A stretch of DNA of 64,000 nucleotides, taken from assembly GCA_913055605.1 (NCBI GenBank), contig CAJXKJ010000001.1, positions 1 to 64,000 on the forward strand, read 5' to 3'. A program made the position numbers and the translations under genes. Below, piece after piece: positions 17,382-26,434 of this stretch (its first letter is position 1; each line of letters starts with the position of its first letter). The notes beneath the pieces were generated by a model. The model saw only the letters and a program-made list of their open reading frames with translations. It had not been told where the DNA came from and ran no database searches. This DNA comes from an uncultured Euryhalocaulis sp. (GTDB lineage Bacteria > Pseudomonadota > Alphaproteobacteria > Caulobacterales > Maricaulaceae).

Positions 17382-20231
17382 TCAGGCCTTGGCCGTGACC
17401 GCGCCGTGGCAGTGCTTGTATTTCCGGCCCGAGCCGCAGGGGCAGGGGGCGTTGCGCGGCACCCGGCCCCAATTGCTGTCGTCCGCGTTGCGCTCGGCGG
17501 CGGCCAGCGGCCCTTCGGCCTGGCCGGCGTCCGGACCCATTTCGTTGCGGCCCGTGGACGGGTCGATATGGGTTTCGCGCATCTGCTGCGGCGCCTGGGG
17601 CGGCTGCTGTTGCTGCTGCGGATCGGCCAGGCGGATATTCATCAGCGTCAGCGTCACCTTTTCCCGCAGGCCGGACAGCAGCGCCTCGAACAGCGAGAAG
17701 GCCTCGGTCTTGAACTCGTTCAGCGGGTCGCGCTGGGCGTAGCCGCGCAGGCCGATGACCGAGCGCAGATGGTCCAGCTCGCGCAGATGCTCGCGCCAGG
17801 ATTCGTCGATGGAGCGCAGCAGGACCTGCTTCTCCACCCGGCGCATCAGGTCGGGGCCGATGCTGGCGGCCTTTTCGGCATAGGAGCGGTCGGCGGCCTC
17901 GGTCAGGCGCTCGATGATCTCCTCGTCCGCGATGCCTTCCTCGGCGGCCCAGTCGGCCAGCGGGGCGTCGACGCCGAACACGCGGCGCACGGCCTCGGAC
18001 AGGCCCTCGATGTCCCATTGCTCGGCATGGGCCTTGGCCGGGACGTGCACGGCGACCAGATCCTCGGCCACCTGGTGGCGCATGTCGCGGACGACCTCGT
18101 CCACGTCGTCGGCGGTCATGAAGTCGATGCGCTGTTCGAAGATCGCCTTGCGCTGGTCGTTCATGACGTCGTCGTATTTCAGGAGGTTCTTGCGGATCTC
18201 GAAGTTCCGCGCCTCCACCTTGCGCTGGGACGTCTCCAGCGCCTTGGACATCCAGGGGTGCTGGATGGCCTCGCCTTCCTTCATGCCGAAGGTGCGCATG
18301 ATCCCGTCCAGCCGCTCCGGCGCGAAGATGCGCAGAAGGTCGTCCTCCAGACAGACATAGAATTTCGCCTTGCCGGGGTCGCCCTGTCGGCCGGACCGGC
18401 CGCGCAGCTGGTTGTCGATGCGGCGGCTTTCGTGCCGCTCGGACGCCAGGACATAGACGCCGCCGGCGTCCAGCACCTGTTTCCGCTTTTCCGCGATCTC
18501 CTGCTTGATCTCCGCCATGCGCGCGCGCACCGCGTCGTCGTCCGGCTCGCGCCCGGCGGCCTGTTCGGCGGCCATCCAGTCGGCCAGCTGCATGTCGGCG
18601 TTGCCGCCCAGCTGAATGTCGGTGCCGCGGCCGGCCATGTTTGTGGCCACGGTGATGGCGCCGGGCTGTCCGGCCTGGGCGACGATGCCCGCTTCGCGCT
18701 CATGGTGGCGGGCGTTCAGGACTTCATGCTCGATCGGCAGCAGGGCCAGCATTTCGCCGAGCGTGTGCTTGCGCGCGATCGGCGCGTCCTTGGCGTCGGT
18801 GTCGGTGTCGTGGCTCTCGGGATAGAGGTGGCCCAGCACCTCCTTGAACGTCTTCTTGTCGCTCATCAGGCGCGACAGGACTTCGGACTTCTCGATGGAG
18901 ACCGTGCCGACCAGGACCGGCTGGCCGCGCTCGTGGCAGTCCACCAGGTCGTCGATGATGGCGGCGTATTTCTCTGCTGCTGTCCGGTAGACCTCGTCGT
19001 CATCGTCGATCCGCGCCACCGGGACATTGGTGGGGATTTCCGCGACGCCCAGGCTGTAGATGTTCTCGAACTCCGCGGCCTCGGTGGCGGCGGTGCCGGT
19101 CATGCCGGACAGTTTTTCGTACAGGCGGAAATAGTTCTGGAAGGTGATGGAGGCCAGCGTCACGTTTTCGGGCTGGATCTCCACATTCTCCTTCGCCTCG
19201 ATGGCCTGGTGCAGGCCCTCGGACAAACGCCGGCCCTCCATCATCCGGCCGGTGAACTCGTCGATCAGGACGACCTTGCCGCCCTTGACGATATATTCCT
19301 TGTCCTTGGCGTAGAGCGTGTGGGCGCGCAGCGCCTGGTTCACGTGGTGCACGACCGAGACATTGGCGACGTCGTAGAGGTCCGCGTCCTCCTCGATCAC
19401 GCCGTTCTCTTTCAGCAGGTTCTCGATCTGCTCGTTGCCGTCCTCGTTCAGGATGACCGAGCGCGCCTTTTCGTCGATCTCGTAGCCTTCGGGATCCAGC
19501 AGCGGGATCAGGGCGTCGATGGTGCGGTAGAAATCGGAACGGTCGTCGGTCGGCCCGCTGATGATCAGCGGCGTGCGCGCCTCGTCGATCAGGATGGAGT
19601 CGACCTCGTCGACGATCGAGTAGTGGTGCCCGCGCTGCACCATGTCCTCGATGGAATACTTCATGTTGTCGCGCAGATAGTCGAAGCCGTATTCGTTGTT
19701 GGTGCCGTAGGTGATGTCGGCGCCGTAGGCGGCCTTGCGCTCCTGATCGTTCAGGCCGTGCACGATGCAGCCGACGGTGAGGCCGAGGAAGCCATAGACC
19801 TGGCCCATCCATTCGGCGTCGCGCTTGGCCAGATAGTCGTTCACCGTGACCACGTGCACGCCCTTGCCGGGCAGGGCGTTCAGATACGCCGCCAGCGTGG
19901 CGACCAGCGTCTTGCCCTCGCCGGTCTTCATTTCGGCTATCTTGCCGGAATGCAGGACCATGCCGCCGACCAGCTGGACGTCGAAATGCCGCATGCCGAG
20001 CGTGCGCTTGGCCGCCTCGCGCACCGCCGCGAAGGCTTCGGGCAAGAGGGCGTCCAGTTTTTCGCCCTTGTCCAGGCGGTCCCGGAATTCGGCGGTTTTG
20101 TCCCGAACCTGTTCGTCGCTGAGGGCCTCGAACTCGGCCTCCAGCGCGTTGATGCGGTCGATGGTCGGCCGCATGGCCTTGACCATGCGCTCGTTCGAAG
20201 AGCCGAAAACTTTACGGGCGATGTTCAGCAT
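17382..20231 (-). CDS. secA: Preprotein translocase ATPase SecA
   Basis: Motor that drives unfolded preproteins through SecYEG at the inner membrane. The 949-residue product starts [20 protein letters not shown]. It has the Walker [21 protein letters not shown], a DEAD-type Walker B in [17 protein letters not shown], the preprotein-binding region, [15 protein letters not shown] of the second motor domain and a C-terminal zinc-binding [14 protein letters not shown] that contacts SecB and phospholipid. The length is normal. The start at 20231 is chosen because upstream in-frame codons are non-homologous. It is divergent from the parvulin gene, with 173 bases between them. Confidence 0.98.
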   Translation of the reverse strand: MLNIARKVFGSSNERMVKAMRPTIDRINALEAEFEALSDEQVRDKTAEFRDRLDKGEKLDALLPEAFAAVREAAKRTLGMRHFDVQLVGGMVLHSGKIAEMKTGEGKTLVATLAAYLNALPGKGVHVVTVNDYLAKRDAEWMGQVYGFLGLTVGCIVHGLNDQERKAAYGADITYGTNNEYGFDYLRDNMKYSIEDMVQRGHHYSIVDEVDSILIDEARTPLIISGPTDDRSDFYRTIDALIPLLDPEGYEIDEKARSVILNEDGNEQIENLLKENGVIEEDADLYDVANVSVVHHVNQALRAHTLYAKDKEYIVKGGKVVLIDEFTGRMMEGRRLSEGLHQAIEAKENVEIQPENVTLASITFQNYFRLYEKLSGMTGTAATEAAEFENIYSLGVAEIPTNVPVARIDDDDEVYRTAAEKYAAIIDDLVDCHERGQPVLVGTVSIEKSEVLSRLMSDKKTFKEVLGHLYPESHDTDTDAKDAPIARKHTLGEMLALLPIEHEVLNARHHEREAGIVAQAGQPGAITVATNMAGRGTDIQLGGNADMQLADWMAAEQAAGREPDDDAVRARMAEIKQEIAEKRKQVLDAGGVYVLASERHESRRIDNQLRGRSGRQGDPGKAKFYVCLEDDLLRIFAPERLDGIMRTFGMKEGEAIQHPWMSKALETSQRKVEARNFEIRKNLLKYDDVMNDQRKAIFEQRIDFMTADDVDEVVRDMRHQVAEDLVAVHVPAKAHAEQWDIEGLSEAVRRVFGVDAPLADWAAEEGIADEEIIERLTEAADRSYAEKAASIGPDLMRRVEKQVLLRSIDESWREHLRELDHLRSVIGLRGYAQRDPLNEFKTEAFSLFEALLSGLREKVTLTLMNIRLADPQQQQQPPQAPQQMRETHIDPSTGRNEMGPDAGQAEGPLAAAERNADDSNWGRVPRNAPCPCGSGRKYKHCHGAVTAKA

Positions 20232-20404
20232 TGGGTGCGAATCTATAAATCGAGCTGGGCCGGAAGGTCCGAAATCCCTTGAAGTGGCTGGCAGATGGCC
20301 TGATTGGCGGCCTCGACTCAAGCCTGCGGCTCACTTAAGAGCGGGGCGCCGGGGTGTCAACGAAACGCCCCTTTCGCCATATGGCGATCCGCAAGGGTTC
20401 CGCA

Positions 20405-21457
20405 ATGAAGCGCTCCCGCCCCTCTGTCCGCCCCGTGGCCGCCGGAATCGCGGTCCTGATCGTCATTGTGGGCGGTTTGACCCTTTGGATGGCGGTCCGC
20501 GACCGTCCGCCGGAAGCCGTTTCGGCGGTTGCCGAAATCGCGCCCGTGGCCGGCCCGGTGGGGCAGGTCGCCGCACGCGTGGCGGGCGAGCCGATCTATG
20601 TCTACGACATCACGCGGGAGGCGGCGGCCCAGAGCATGATCGCCCCGCGCGACGTGCTGCGCCCGGGCGACGAGGTCTATGAGCGTATCCTGCAGGAGCT
20701 GATCGACCAGAAGCTGCTGGCGCAGGAAGCCGCCGCGCGCGGGCTGGACGAAACGCCGGAGGCGAGCCGCCGGCTGGAGACCGCGCGCGAGCGCATCCTG
20801 GGCAATGTCCTGCTGGAGAACGAGGTCAGCAATTCGGTCACCGACGAGGCGATCCGCCGCATGTATGACGAACAGGTGCGGCTGGTGGAGATGGGCGACG
20901 AGGTGCATGCGCGGCACATCCTGGTCGCCACGCGCGAGGAGGCCGAGGAGCTGCGCCGCCAGATCGCCGAGGAGGACGCCGATTTCTCCCAGCTCGCCTT
21001 CGAGCATTCGCTGGACGAGGCGACGCGGCTGGAGGGCGGGGACCTTGGCTATTTCACCGCCGACACGCTGACCGGCCCGCTGGCCACCGCCGCCTACGCC
21101 ACGCCGGTGGGCGAGGTGTCCGCGCCGGTGGAGAGCAGTTTCGGCTGGCATCTGGTGATGGTGGAGGACCGGCGCGCGTCCGAACGGCCGAGCTTCGAAA
21201 ACCTGCGGCCGCGGATCGTGCGCTTCATGACGTTCGACGCGATCCAGCAATTGCTGGCGGGCCTGCGCGAGAGCGCGGAGATTCAGCTGCTGACGCCGGA
21301 GATCGAGGAGCCGTCTCCCGGCGCCGATGACGGCGCCGATCCGATGACCGAATTCCTCAATCCCGGCCCGGCCAATCCCGCCGCCGGCATCGAGGAGGGC
21401 GCGGGCGAGGCCGCCGCGGCCCTGCGCGGCGATAATGCGGGCGCCAGTCCGCAATGA
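20405..21457 (+). CDS. Membrane-anchored parvulin-type peptidyl-prolyl isomerase
   Basis: A 350-residue periplasmic foldase of the PrsA/SurA type. One N-terminal transmembrane segment (AAGIAVLIVIVGGLTLWMAV) is followed by a helical SurA-N-like chaperone region (RILQELIDQKLLAQEAAARG) and a parvulin domain at about residues 170-265 (VHARHILVATREEAEEL, AFEHSLDEATRLEGGDLGYF, SSFGWHLVMVEDRR). The tail is acidic and disordered. It probably helps outer-membrane or exported proteins fold. The start is uncertain: an ATG 24 bases earlier is also possible. It overlaps mutT by 4 bases (ATGA). Its place beside secA fits a role in protein export. Confidence 0.85.
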   Translation: MKRSRPSVRPVAAGIAVLIVIVGGLTLWMAVRDRPPEAVSAVAEIAPVAGPVGQVAARVAGEPIYVYDITREAAAQSMIAPRDVLRPGDEVYERILQELIDQKLLAQEAAARGLDETPEASRRLETARERILGNVLLENEVSNSVTDEAIRRMYDEQVRLVEMGDEVHARHILVATREEAEELRRQIAEEDADFSQLAFEHSLDEATRLEGGDLGYFTADTLTGPLATAAYATPVGEVSAPVESSFGWHLVMVEDRRASERPSFENLRPRIVRFMTFDAIQQLLAGLRESAEIQLLTPEIEEPSPGADDGADPMTEFLNPGPANPAAGIEEGAGEAAAALRGDNAGASPQ

Positions 21458-21951
21458 GCGATTCGCCGCGGCGCGACCGCATAAAACTGGACGCTTCGGA
21501 CACACCCCGGATTAACGTCTCCCCGCTAGCGTACCGGCCGGATCGCGCGGGTCCTCTGCTGCTGGTCGTCGCTGTCGCACTGATCGACGAAGGCGGCCGG
21601 GTGCTGATCACCCGCAGGCCCGAGGGAAAGCCGATGGCCGGGCTGTGGGAGTTTCCCGGCGGCAAGGTGGAGCAGGGAGAAACGCCGGAACGGGCGGCGC
21701 TGCGCGAGTTATGGGAGGAACTGGGGGTGGAGCCGTGCCGCGGCTGTCTGGACCCGTTCGCCTTCGCAAGCTGCCCAAACGGCGACACGCATCTTCTGAT
21801 GCCGCTCTATCTGTGCCGGCGGTGGGACGGTCTGCCAAGACCCCTCATCGGTCAGGAGCTGGCCTGGGTCGCGCCCGCGCGGCTCGCCGACTTTGACATG
21901 CCGCCCGCGGACGTTCCGCTGGCGGCCGCATTGAGGGACCGGTTGGGATGA
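21454..21951 (+). CDS. mutT: 8-oxo-dGTP diphosphatase (MutT-type Nudix hydrolase)
   Basis: A 165-residue Nudix hydrolase that removes oxidised dGTP from the nucleotide pool. The Nudix box is complete: FPGGKVEQGETPERAALREL followed by WEELGV, with the REXXEE metal-binding core. RRPEGKPMAGLWEFPGGK is the usual MutT lead-in, and the C-terminal LPRPLIGQELAWVAPARL is also MutT-like. There is an N-terminal extension of about 30 residues. It overlaps the parvulin gene by ATGA and the Flp pilin gene by ATGA, so the three are probably translated as a coupled set. Confidence 0.92.
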   Translation: MSDSPRRDRIKLDASDTPRINVSPLAYRPDRAGPLLLVVAVALIDEGGRVLITRRPEGKPMAGLWEFPGGKVEQGETPERAALRELWEELGVEPCRGCLDPFAFASCPNGDTHLLMPLYLCRRWDGLPRPLIGQELAWVAPARLADFDMPPADVPLAAALRDRLG

Positions 21952-22184
21952 AGACGCTCACCAATCTGCTCGCCCGTTTCGGGACGGACCGCAGCGGCGC
22001 GACGGCCATCGAATATGGCCTGATCATCGCGCTGATCTTCCTGGCCATCCTGTCGGCGGTTACGCTGCTGAGCGGCAATCTGGGCGCCAGCATGACCAGC
22101 ACCAGCGACGCGATCTCCGCCGCGCATACGTCCAGCACCGGCTCGTCCTCCAGCAGCACGAGCAGCAGCACCAGCGGCGGTTAG
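21948..22184 (+). CDS. Flp/Fap-type pilin
   Basis: A 78-residue type IVb prepilin. The family signature GATAIEYGLIIALIFLAILS is seen at residues 17-36, with the Glu and Tyr after the expected prepilin-peptidase cleavage site. The C-terminal 25 residues are almost only Ser, Thr and Gly (STGSSSSSTSSSTSGG), which may be glycosylated or sticky. Flp pilins are assembled by Tad machinery for adhesion; no tad/cpa gene is in this window, so the machinery must be elsewhere or the pilin is an orphan. The ATG overlaps the mutT stop. Confidence 0.88.
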   Translation: MKTLTNLLARFGTDRSGATAIEYGLIIALIFLAILSAVTLLSGNLGASMTSTSDAISAAHTSSTGSSSSSTSSSTSGG

Positions 22185-22191
22185 GCGGGCG

Positions 22192-23565
22192 TCAGAACAG
22201 ATCGGCCTGCGGGCCGTTCGCGGCGATCCAGGCTTTCAGGTCGAATTTCCGCTTCAGCGCGGCGGTCGTGTAGGGGCGGACCTTACCCAGCACCTTGCGC
22301 TCCTGAAACGGCCGGTCGTGCCGGCCGAACAGCCAGGCGATATTGGCGAAACTGTTCGGGTCGCGCCCGTCCAGGAACCAGCGATTGTTCAGCGCCAGAG
22401 CGGTCTCGTAGGCGTAGCGGGGCGTGCCCGTCCATTCGATGATCTTCTTGCCCCAATACATGCGCACCGCATTGTTCAGCGCGCCGGTGCGCTTCATCTC
22501 CCGCATCGCGGCGTCCCAGGCCTCGTCGCCGGTCTCCGCCGCCTCCATCCGGGCGCGGGTGAAGATCGCGGGGCGGGCATCGTCTTTGTGCGCGTTCAGG
22601 GTGGCCTTCGCCCAGTCCGGGACCGCGCCATCATAGGAATCGTAGCCGGCGCAGAAGCGCACGAAATTGAACGCCAGCTCCCGCCGCACGATCAGCTCCT
22701 CCAGGAAGCTGGCGCGGGAGTCGCTGCGGGGCTGGCGGCGGACGCGCCAGGCGATCTGGACCGGGCTGATCTGGCCGAAATGCAGGAAGGCCGACAGGTC
22801 CGACGAACCGTTGGACAGCGGGTCGCTGCGCCCCGGCTCATAGCGCTCGATGCCGTCGTCCAGGAACCCGTCCAGCCGGTTCTGCGCCGCGCGCTCGCCC
22901 CCTGAGCGGTCCAGCGGCGGGACGTCGTGATCCAGCTTCAGCGCCTTCAGCAGGGCGCGGGGCTTTGAGACGTCCTCGCTTTCCAGCGACAGGCCGCGCG
23001 CGGTCTTTTTCGGGAAGGGGACGTGGATCTCGCGGATGAAGTCGTCCAGCCGCTTTTCGATCTTCGGGCGGATGGTGCGCGCGGCGTGCTCAAGTTTATC
23101 GGTGACCGTATCGACCGGGACGACGGCGTCGGTCTCCACCTCGATCACCGGGCAGGGCGCCCTGTCCGCCACCGTCTGCCGCCACTGGACCTGATGGCGC
23201 AGATAGCCCCGGTCGCAGACGACCACCGCGGCCTGTTTCGCCAGCGCCAGCGCCACGTCCGGCGGGGCGCCCCGGCGCAGGACGAAGGCGACGCCCTTGT
23301 CCTTCAGCGCGGCGGCGACGTCGCGCAGCCCGTCCAGCATGAAGGCGTAATGGCGGGCGTTCGCCTCCGGATAATCGTCCATCAGGCCGAACCCCACGAC
23401 CACCGGCAGGCCCAGCGTGTCGGCCCGCGCGATCGCTTCGGCGAGGGCGTGATTATAGAGGACCCGCTGGGACGCCTGCATCCAGTACAGGACATAGGCC
23501 GCGCCCTCCGATTCCGGGCGCGGATCGCCGTCTTTCAGGACGCGGATGCGTTCGTCTTCGACCAC
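22192..23565 (-). CDS. Class II deoxyribodipyrimidine photolyase
   Basis: A 457-residue light-driven DNA repair enzyme that splits cyclobutane pyrimidine dimers using FADH-. Class II features are seen: YVLYWMQASQRVLYNHAL at the N-terminus (antenna domain), DLSAFLHFGQISPVQIAWRV, the FAD-binding RTGALNNAVRMYWGKKIIEW and the C-terminal NIAWLFGRHDRPFQERKVLG and KVRPYTTAALKRKFD. The length is typical. It is convergent with the Flp pilin gene, with only 7 bases between the stops. A red-light photoreceptor elsewhere in the window suggests a light-exposed life. Confidence 0.94.
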   Translation of the reverse strand: MVEDERIRVLKDGDPRPESEGAAYVLYWMQASQRVLYNHALAEAIARADTLGLPVVVGFGLMDDYPEANARHYAFMLDGLRDVAAALKDKGVAFVLRRGAPPDVALALAKQAAVVVCDRGYLRHQVQWRQTVADRAPCPVIEVETDAVVPVDTVTDKLEHAARTIRPKIEKRLDDFIREIHVPFPKKTARGLSLESEDVSKPRALLKALKLDHDVPPLDRSGGERAAQNRLDGFLDDGIERYEPGRSDPLSNGSSDLSAFLHFGQISPVQIAWRVRRQPRSDSRASFLEELIVRRELAFNFVRFCAGYDSYDGAVPDWAKATLNAHKDDARPAIFTRARMEAAETGDEAWDAAMREMKRTGALNNAVRMYWGKKIIEWTGTPRYAYETALALNNRWFLDGRDPNSFANIAWLFGRHDRPFQERKVLGKVRPYTTAALKRKFDLKAWIAANGPQADLF

Positions 23566-23606
23566 GCATCCTTTGTGGCGCGCCGGGGCGCGCGCGTCGA
23601 CCCGGG

Positions 23607-25244
23607 TCAGTCGAGGCGGGTGATGCGGTCCTGCGGGCCCGGCGCGACGGGGGAGTTGGCGGCGAAATACAGGCGCAGCGCCTCGATATCGAGCAGGCCG
23701 GGGATGGGATCGCGCGCCTGTTCGAACACCGTGAAGCCGTCGCCGCCCGAAGCGAGGAAGTCGTTGGTGACGAGGCGGTAGCCGGCGGCGGGGTCGAGCG
23801 GCGCGCCGTCCAGCATGATGTCGCTGACCTTGTCGCCATAGGGGCGGGAGTCGTCCCAGGAAAAGGCGAAGCCCTGCGACACCTGCAGGATGCGGTAATA
23901 GTCCGGGTCCTGGAACTGCTCCTCCAGCAGGGCGTCGATCTGGGCGCCCGTCAGGGTCAGCGAGACCAGCGTGTTGTTGAAGGGCTGGACCGTGAAGAGG
24001 TCGTTGTAGGTGACCACGCCGTCCGCGCCGCCGGCGATGTCCGCCCGCAGGCCGCCGGGGTTCATGATCGCGATCTCTGCGTCCGGCTCGGCGGCCAGCA
24101 TGGCGTCGGCGACCACGTCGCCCAGCGTCGATTCCTCCGACTGGTCGCGGGAGCGGGACAGCTCGCCGCTGACCGACCCGACGACCTCGAACATCAGCGG
24201 CTCGGCCAGCGCGCGATAATCCGACAGCAACGCGGTGAGGGCGGGGGCGGCCGGATGGTCCGCCGTCGTCACAATCAGGTTTTCCGCATCTGCCAAGACG
24301 ATGTCGCCCGACGCCGGGTCCAGCACGGCGTCAATGCGCGTCAGCAGGCGGCCATAGGAGCCGGCGCTGGTGACCAGCCGGCCGTCGATGCGGCAGAGAT
24401 AGGCGTTATGGGTGTGGCCGGTCACGACCAGGTCCACCGCGTCGTCGAAGCCGTTCACGATGTCCACGATGGGGCCGGAGATGGAGGGGCAACCGTCATA
24501 GGCGCCGCCCGCCTCGCCGCCCTCGTGCAGCAGGACGACGATGGCCTCGATCCCCTGCGCCTGTAGCGCGGGGACCAGCGCGTTCACCGTCTCGACCTCG
24601 TCGCCGAAGGCGAGGCCGGCGTGCGAGGCGGGGGGCAGGACGTCCGGCGTGCCCTCCAGCGTCAGCCCGATAAAGGCGACCGGCACGCCGCCGAACTCGC
24701 GCACCGCATAGGGCGGAAACACGGTCTGGCCGGTTTCGAGGTCGACCGTGCTGGCGGCCAGATACTGGAACCCCGCGCCGGCGAATTCGCGCGGGCCGCG
24801 GCAGCCGTCGACCGGGTGGCAGCCGCCATTCTGCATGCGCTGCAATTCGGCCGGGCCTTCGTCGAATTCGTGATTGCCGACAGCAGCCAGCGCGAAATCC
24901 ATTTCGGTCAGCGCCTCGATGGTCGGCTCGTCATGGAACAGGCTGGACAGAAGCGGGCTGGCGCCGATCAGGTCGCCGGCGCCGACCATGATCGTGTTCG
25001 GGTTCCGGGCGCGCAGCGCCTCCACCATCGTCGCCATATGCTCCACCCCGCCGGCCTGTACGGCGATGTGGGAGCCGGGATTATCCGGATCGGGAATATT
25101 GAAGCCGCCCTCGGGCGGCAGCAGATGGCCGTGCAGATCGTTCAGCGCGATGATCTGGAGCGCGACCGGTTCAGGGGGCGGCGCCTGGGTCGCGCACCCC
25201 GCCAGCAGCGCCGCGCACGCCCCTGCCGCAAACCGTCCGCTCAT
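23607..25244 (-). CDS. 5'-nucleotidase / 2',3'-cyclic phosphodiesterase-type lipoprotein
   Basis: A 545-residue exported metallophosphatase that dephosphorylates nucleotides. The lipobox is LLAGC (about residue 17). The metal-binding motifs of the calcineurin-like domain appear in order: LNDLHGHLLP, VGAGDLIGASPLL, AVGNHEFDEGP, VVLLHEGG and VVTGHTHNAYLC. The C-terminal domain carries the substrate region (ADAMLAAEPDAEIAIMNPGG, then TYNDLFTVQPFNNTL). The start at 25244 is preferred because GGAGA precedes it and the signal peptide begins there; an ATG five codons earlier is possible. Confidence 0.92.
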   Translation of the reverse strand: MSGRFAAGACAALLAGCATQAPPPEPVALQIIALNDLHGHLLPPEGGFNIPDPDNPGSHIAVQAGGVEHMATMVEALRARNPNTIMVGAGDLIGASPLLSSLFHDEPTIEALTEMDFALAAVGNHEFDEGPAELQRMQNGGCHPVDGCRGPREFAGAGFQYLAASTVDLETGQTVFPPYAVREFGGVPVAFIGLTLEGTPDVLPPASHAGLAFGDEVETVNALVPALQAQGIEAIVVLLHEGGEAGGAYDGCPSISGPIVDIVNGFDDAVDLVVTGHTHNAYLCRIDGRLVTSAGSYGRLLTRIDAVLDPASGDIVLADAENLIVTTADHPAAPALTALLSDYRALAEPLMFEVVGSVSGELSRSRDQSEESTLGDVVADAMLAAEPDAEIAIMNPGGLRADIAGGADGVVTYNDLFTVQPFNNTLVSLTLTGAQIDALLEEQFQDPDYYRILQVSQGFAFSWDDSRPYGDKVSDIMLDGAPLDPAAGYRLVTNDFLASGGDGFTVFEQARDPIPGLLDIEALRLYFAANSPVAPGPQDRITRLD

Positions 25245-25315
25245 CGCCGTCTCCGTCATCCGCCACTTAACTTGGGGCGGTCCTAACGCGGCGGCGTGAC
25301 AGTTTTCGGAAGCGG

Positions 25316-25903
25316 TCAGGCCGGGTCCGTTCCGGACTCCGCCTCGGGCTCCGCGTCCGGCGCCATGTCAGGCTGCGGCGTGAAATACAGGGCGTCGGTA
25401 TTGTAGCCCATGCCCTCCAGCCGGGAGAGCAGGTCCTGCAACAGCGCATCGTCGATCTGCGGCGTGCGGGCCAGAATCCACAGGTAACGGCCCTCCGGCT
25501 CCCCGACCAGAGACCAGCTATAATCCTCCGCCCGGTCCAGCACCCAGTAGTCGGCCCAGAACGGGCCGAAGAAGCTGACCTTCAGCTTTGCGTTGTTGGA
25601 GCCCTCCACGATGCGGGCGCGGCCTTCGGCGCGGTCGATTTCGCCGTCCAGCGCGCCCTTGCGGCAGGCGTTCACGACCGACAGCAGGCCGTCGTCCCGC
25701 CGCGCATATTCGGCGGTGACGGCCTGGCAATGGTCCTCGAACCGGTTGGGGAAGCGGGCGATTTCGTACCACAGGCCCAGATAGGCGGGCAGCTCCACGC
25801 TGGCCGCCACCGGCGGCGGGCTCTCCGCGCTGCGGTTCACGGGCGGCTGGCCGCAGGCGGACAGGATCAGGGCGGCGGCCAGCACGATCAGGGGAAAGCG
25901 CAC
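25316..25903 (-). CDS. blc: Bacterial lipocalin (Blc-like lipoprotein)
   Basis: A 195-residue outer-membrane lipocalin. The lipobox LILSAC is followed by the lipocalin signature YLGLWYEIARFPNRFEDHC, conserved strands (AKLKVSFFGPFWADYWVL) and EGRYLWILARTPQ (third signature). Such proteins bind fatty acids or lysophospholipids and act in envelope maintenance under stress. The 20-residue acidic tail (DAEPEAESGTDPA) is an addition. It is 5 bases upstream of the end of the DUF3775 gene, on the same strand, and probably co-transcribed with it. Confidence 0.92.
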   Translation of the reverse strand: MRFPLIVLAAALILSACGQPPVNRSAESPPPVAASVELPAYLGLWYEIARFPNRFEDHCQAVTAEYARRDDGLLSVVNACRKGALDGEIDRAEGRARIVEGSNNAKLKVSFFGPFWADYWVLDRAEDYSWSLVGEPEGRYLWILARTPQIDDALLQDLLSRLEGMGYNTDALYFTPQPDMAPDAEPEAESGTDPA

Positions 25904-25908
25904 GGCGT

Positions 25909-26307
25909 TTAGAATTCGCAGGGCTGGCCGATCGCCGAGAGTCCTTCGGCCAGAAGGTCGCCCAGCATGGGCTGGCCCAGCAGATAGTCGGTCGTGGGGC
26001 CTTCATGGCGGGACCGCGCGTCCGTCTTGGCGGCGGCGAACTGGTCCGGCGTGTAGTCGCCGCGGCCGAGCCAGGCGAGGGCGACAAGCTCCGCCTGTTC
26101 TTCCTCGTTCATCGCCTCGATTTCGGAGCGTAGTACGTCTTCGATCGAGTCGCGGGCGGTGGTCTGGAGCGTGTCCTTGAAGGGCACGTCGTCGGCCTCT
26201 GTGTCGCCGGGGTCGGAGCCGGAATCGGGGTCCACATTGGCTTCCTTGCCGTCGAACTGGCGGATCTGAAGGATCAGGCCGCACACCGTTTCGGTGTTGA
26301 GTTCCAT
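25909..26307 (-). CDS. DUF3775 protein
   Basis: A 132-residue cytoplasmic protein of the alphaproteobacterial DUF3775 family. It shows ELNTETVCGLILQIRQFDGK, an acidic DPDSGSDPGDTEADD region and the conserved MNEEEQAELVALAWLGRGDY. The function is unknown. The start at 26307 is supported by GAGGAAG upstream and by the usual N-terminus of the family. It is divergent from the S41 peptidase gene and followed by the lipocalin gene. Confidence 0.85.
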   Translation of the reverse strand: MELNTETVCGLILQIRQFDGKEANVDPDSGSDPGDTEADDVPFKDTLQTTARDSIEDVLRSEIEAMNEEEQAELVALAWLGRGDYTPDQFAAAKTDARSRHEGPTTDYLLGQPMLGDLLAEGLSAIGQPCEF

Positions 26308-26434
26308 CGGGGACTTCCTCCTTGTTTTCGCCCCAGCAACGCCCGGCCCCGGGGAAAGGTTCGCGCCGCCTGCCGCGCGCAGCGCTGGGCTCAGACCGTT
26401 GGGGCGGGGCGCGGCCTCGGCTAGTGTCCCGGCC

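Noticed and set aside
16767-20282. A 1,171-codon open frame on the plus strand
   Set aside because: It is the antisense shadow of secA in GC-rich DNA; the minus strand carries the full SecA sequence with all motifs.
21948-22184. A complete Tad pilus locus
   Set aside because: Only the pilin is present; neighbours are mutT and photolyase, with no ATPase, secretin or prepilin peptidase.
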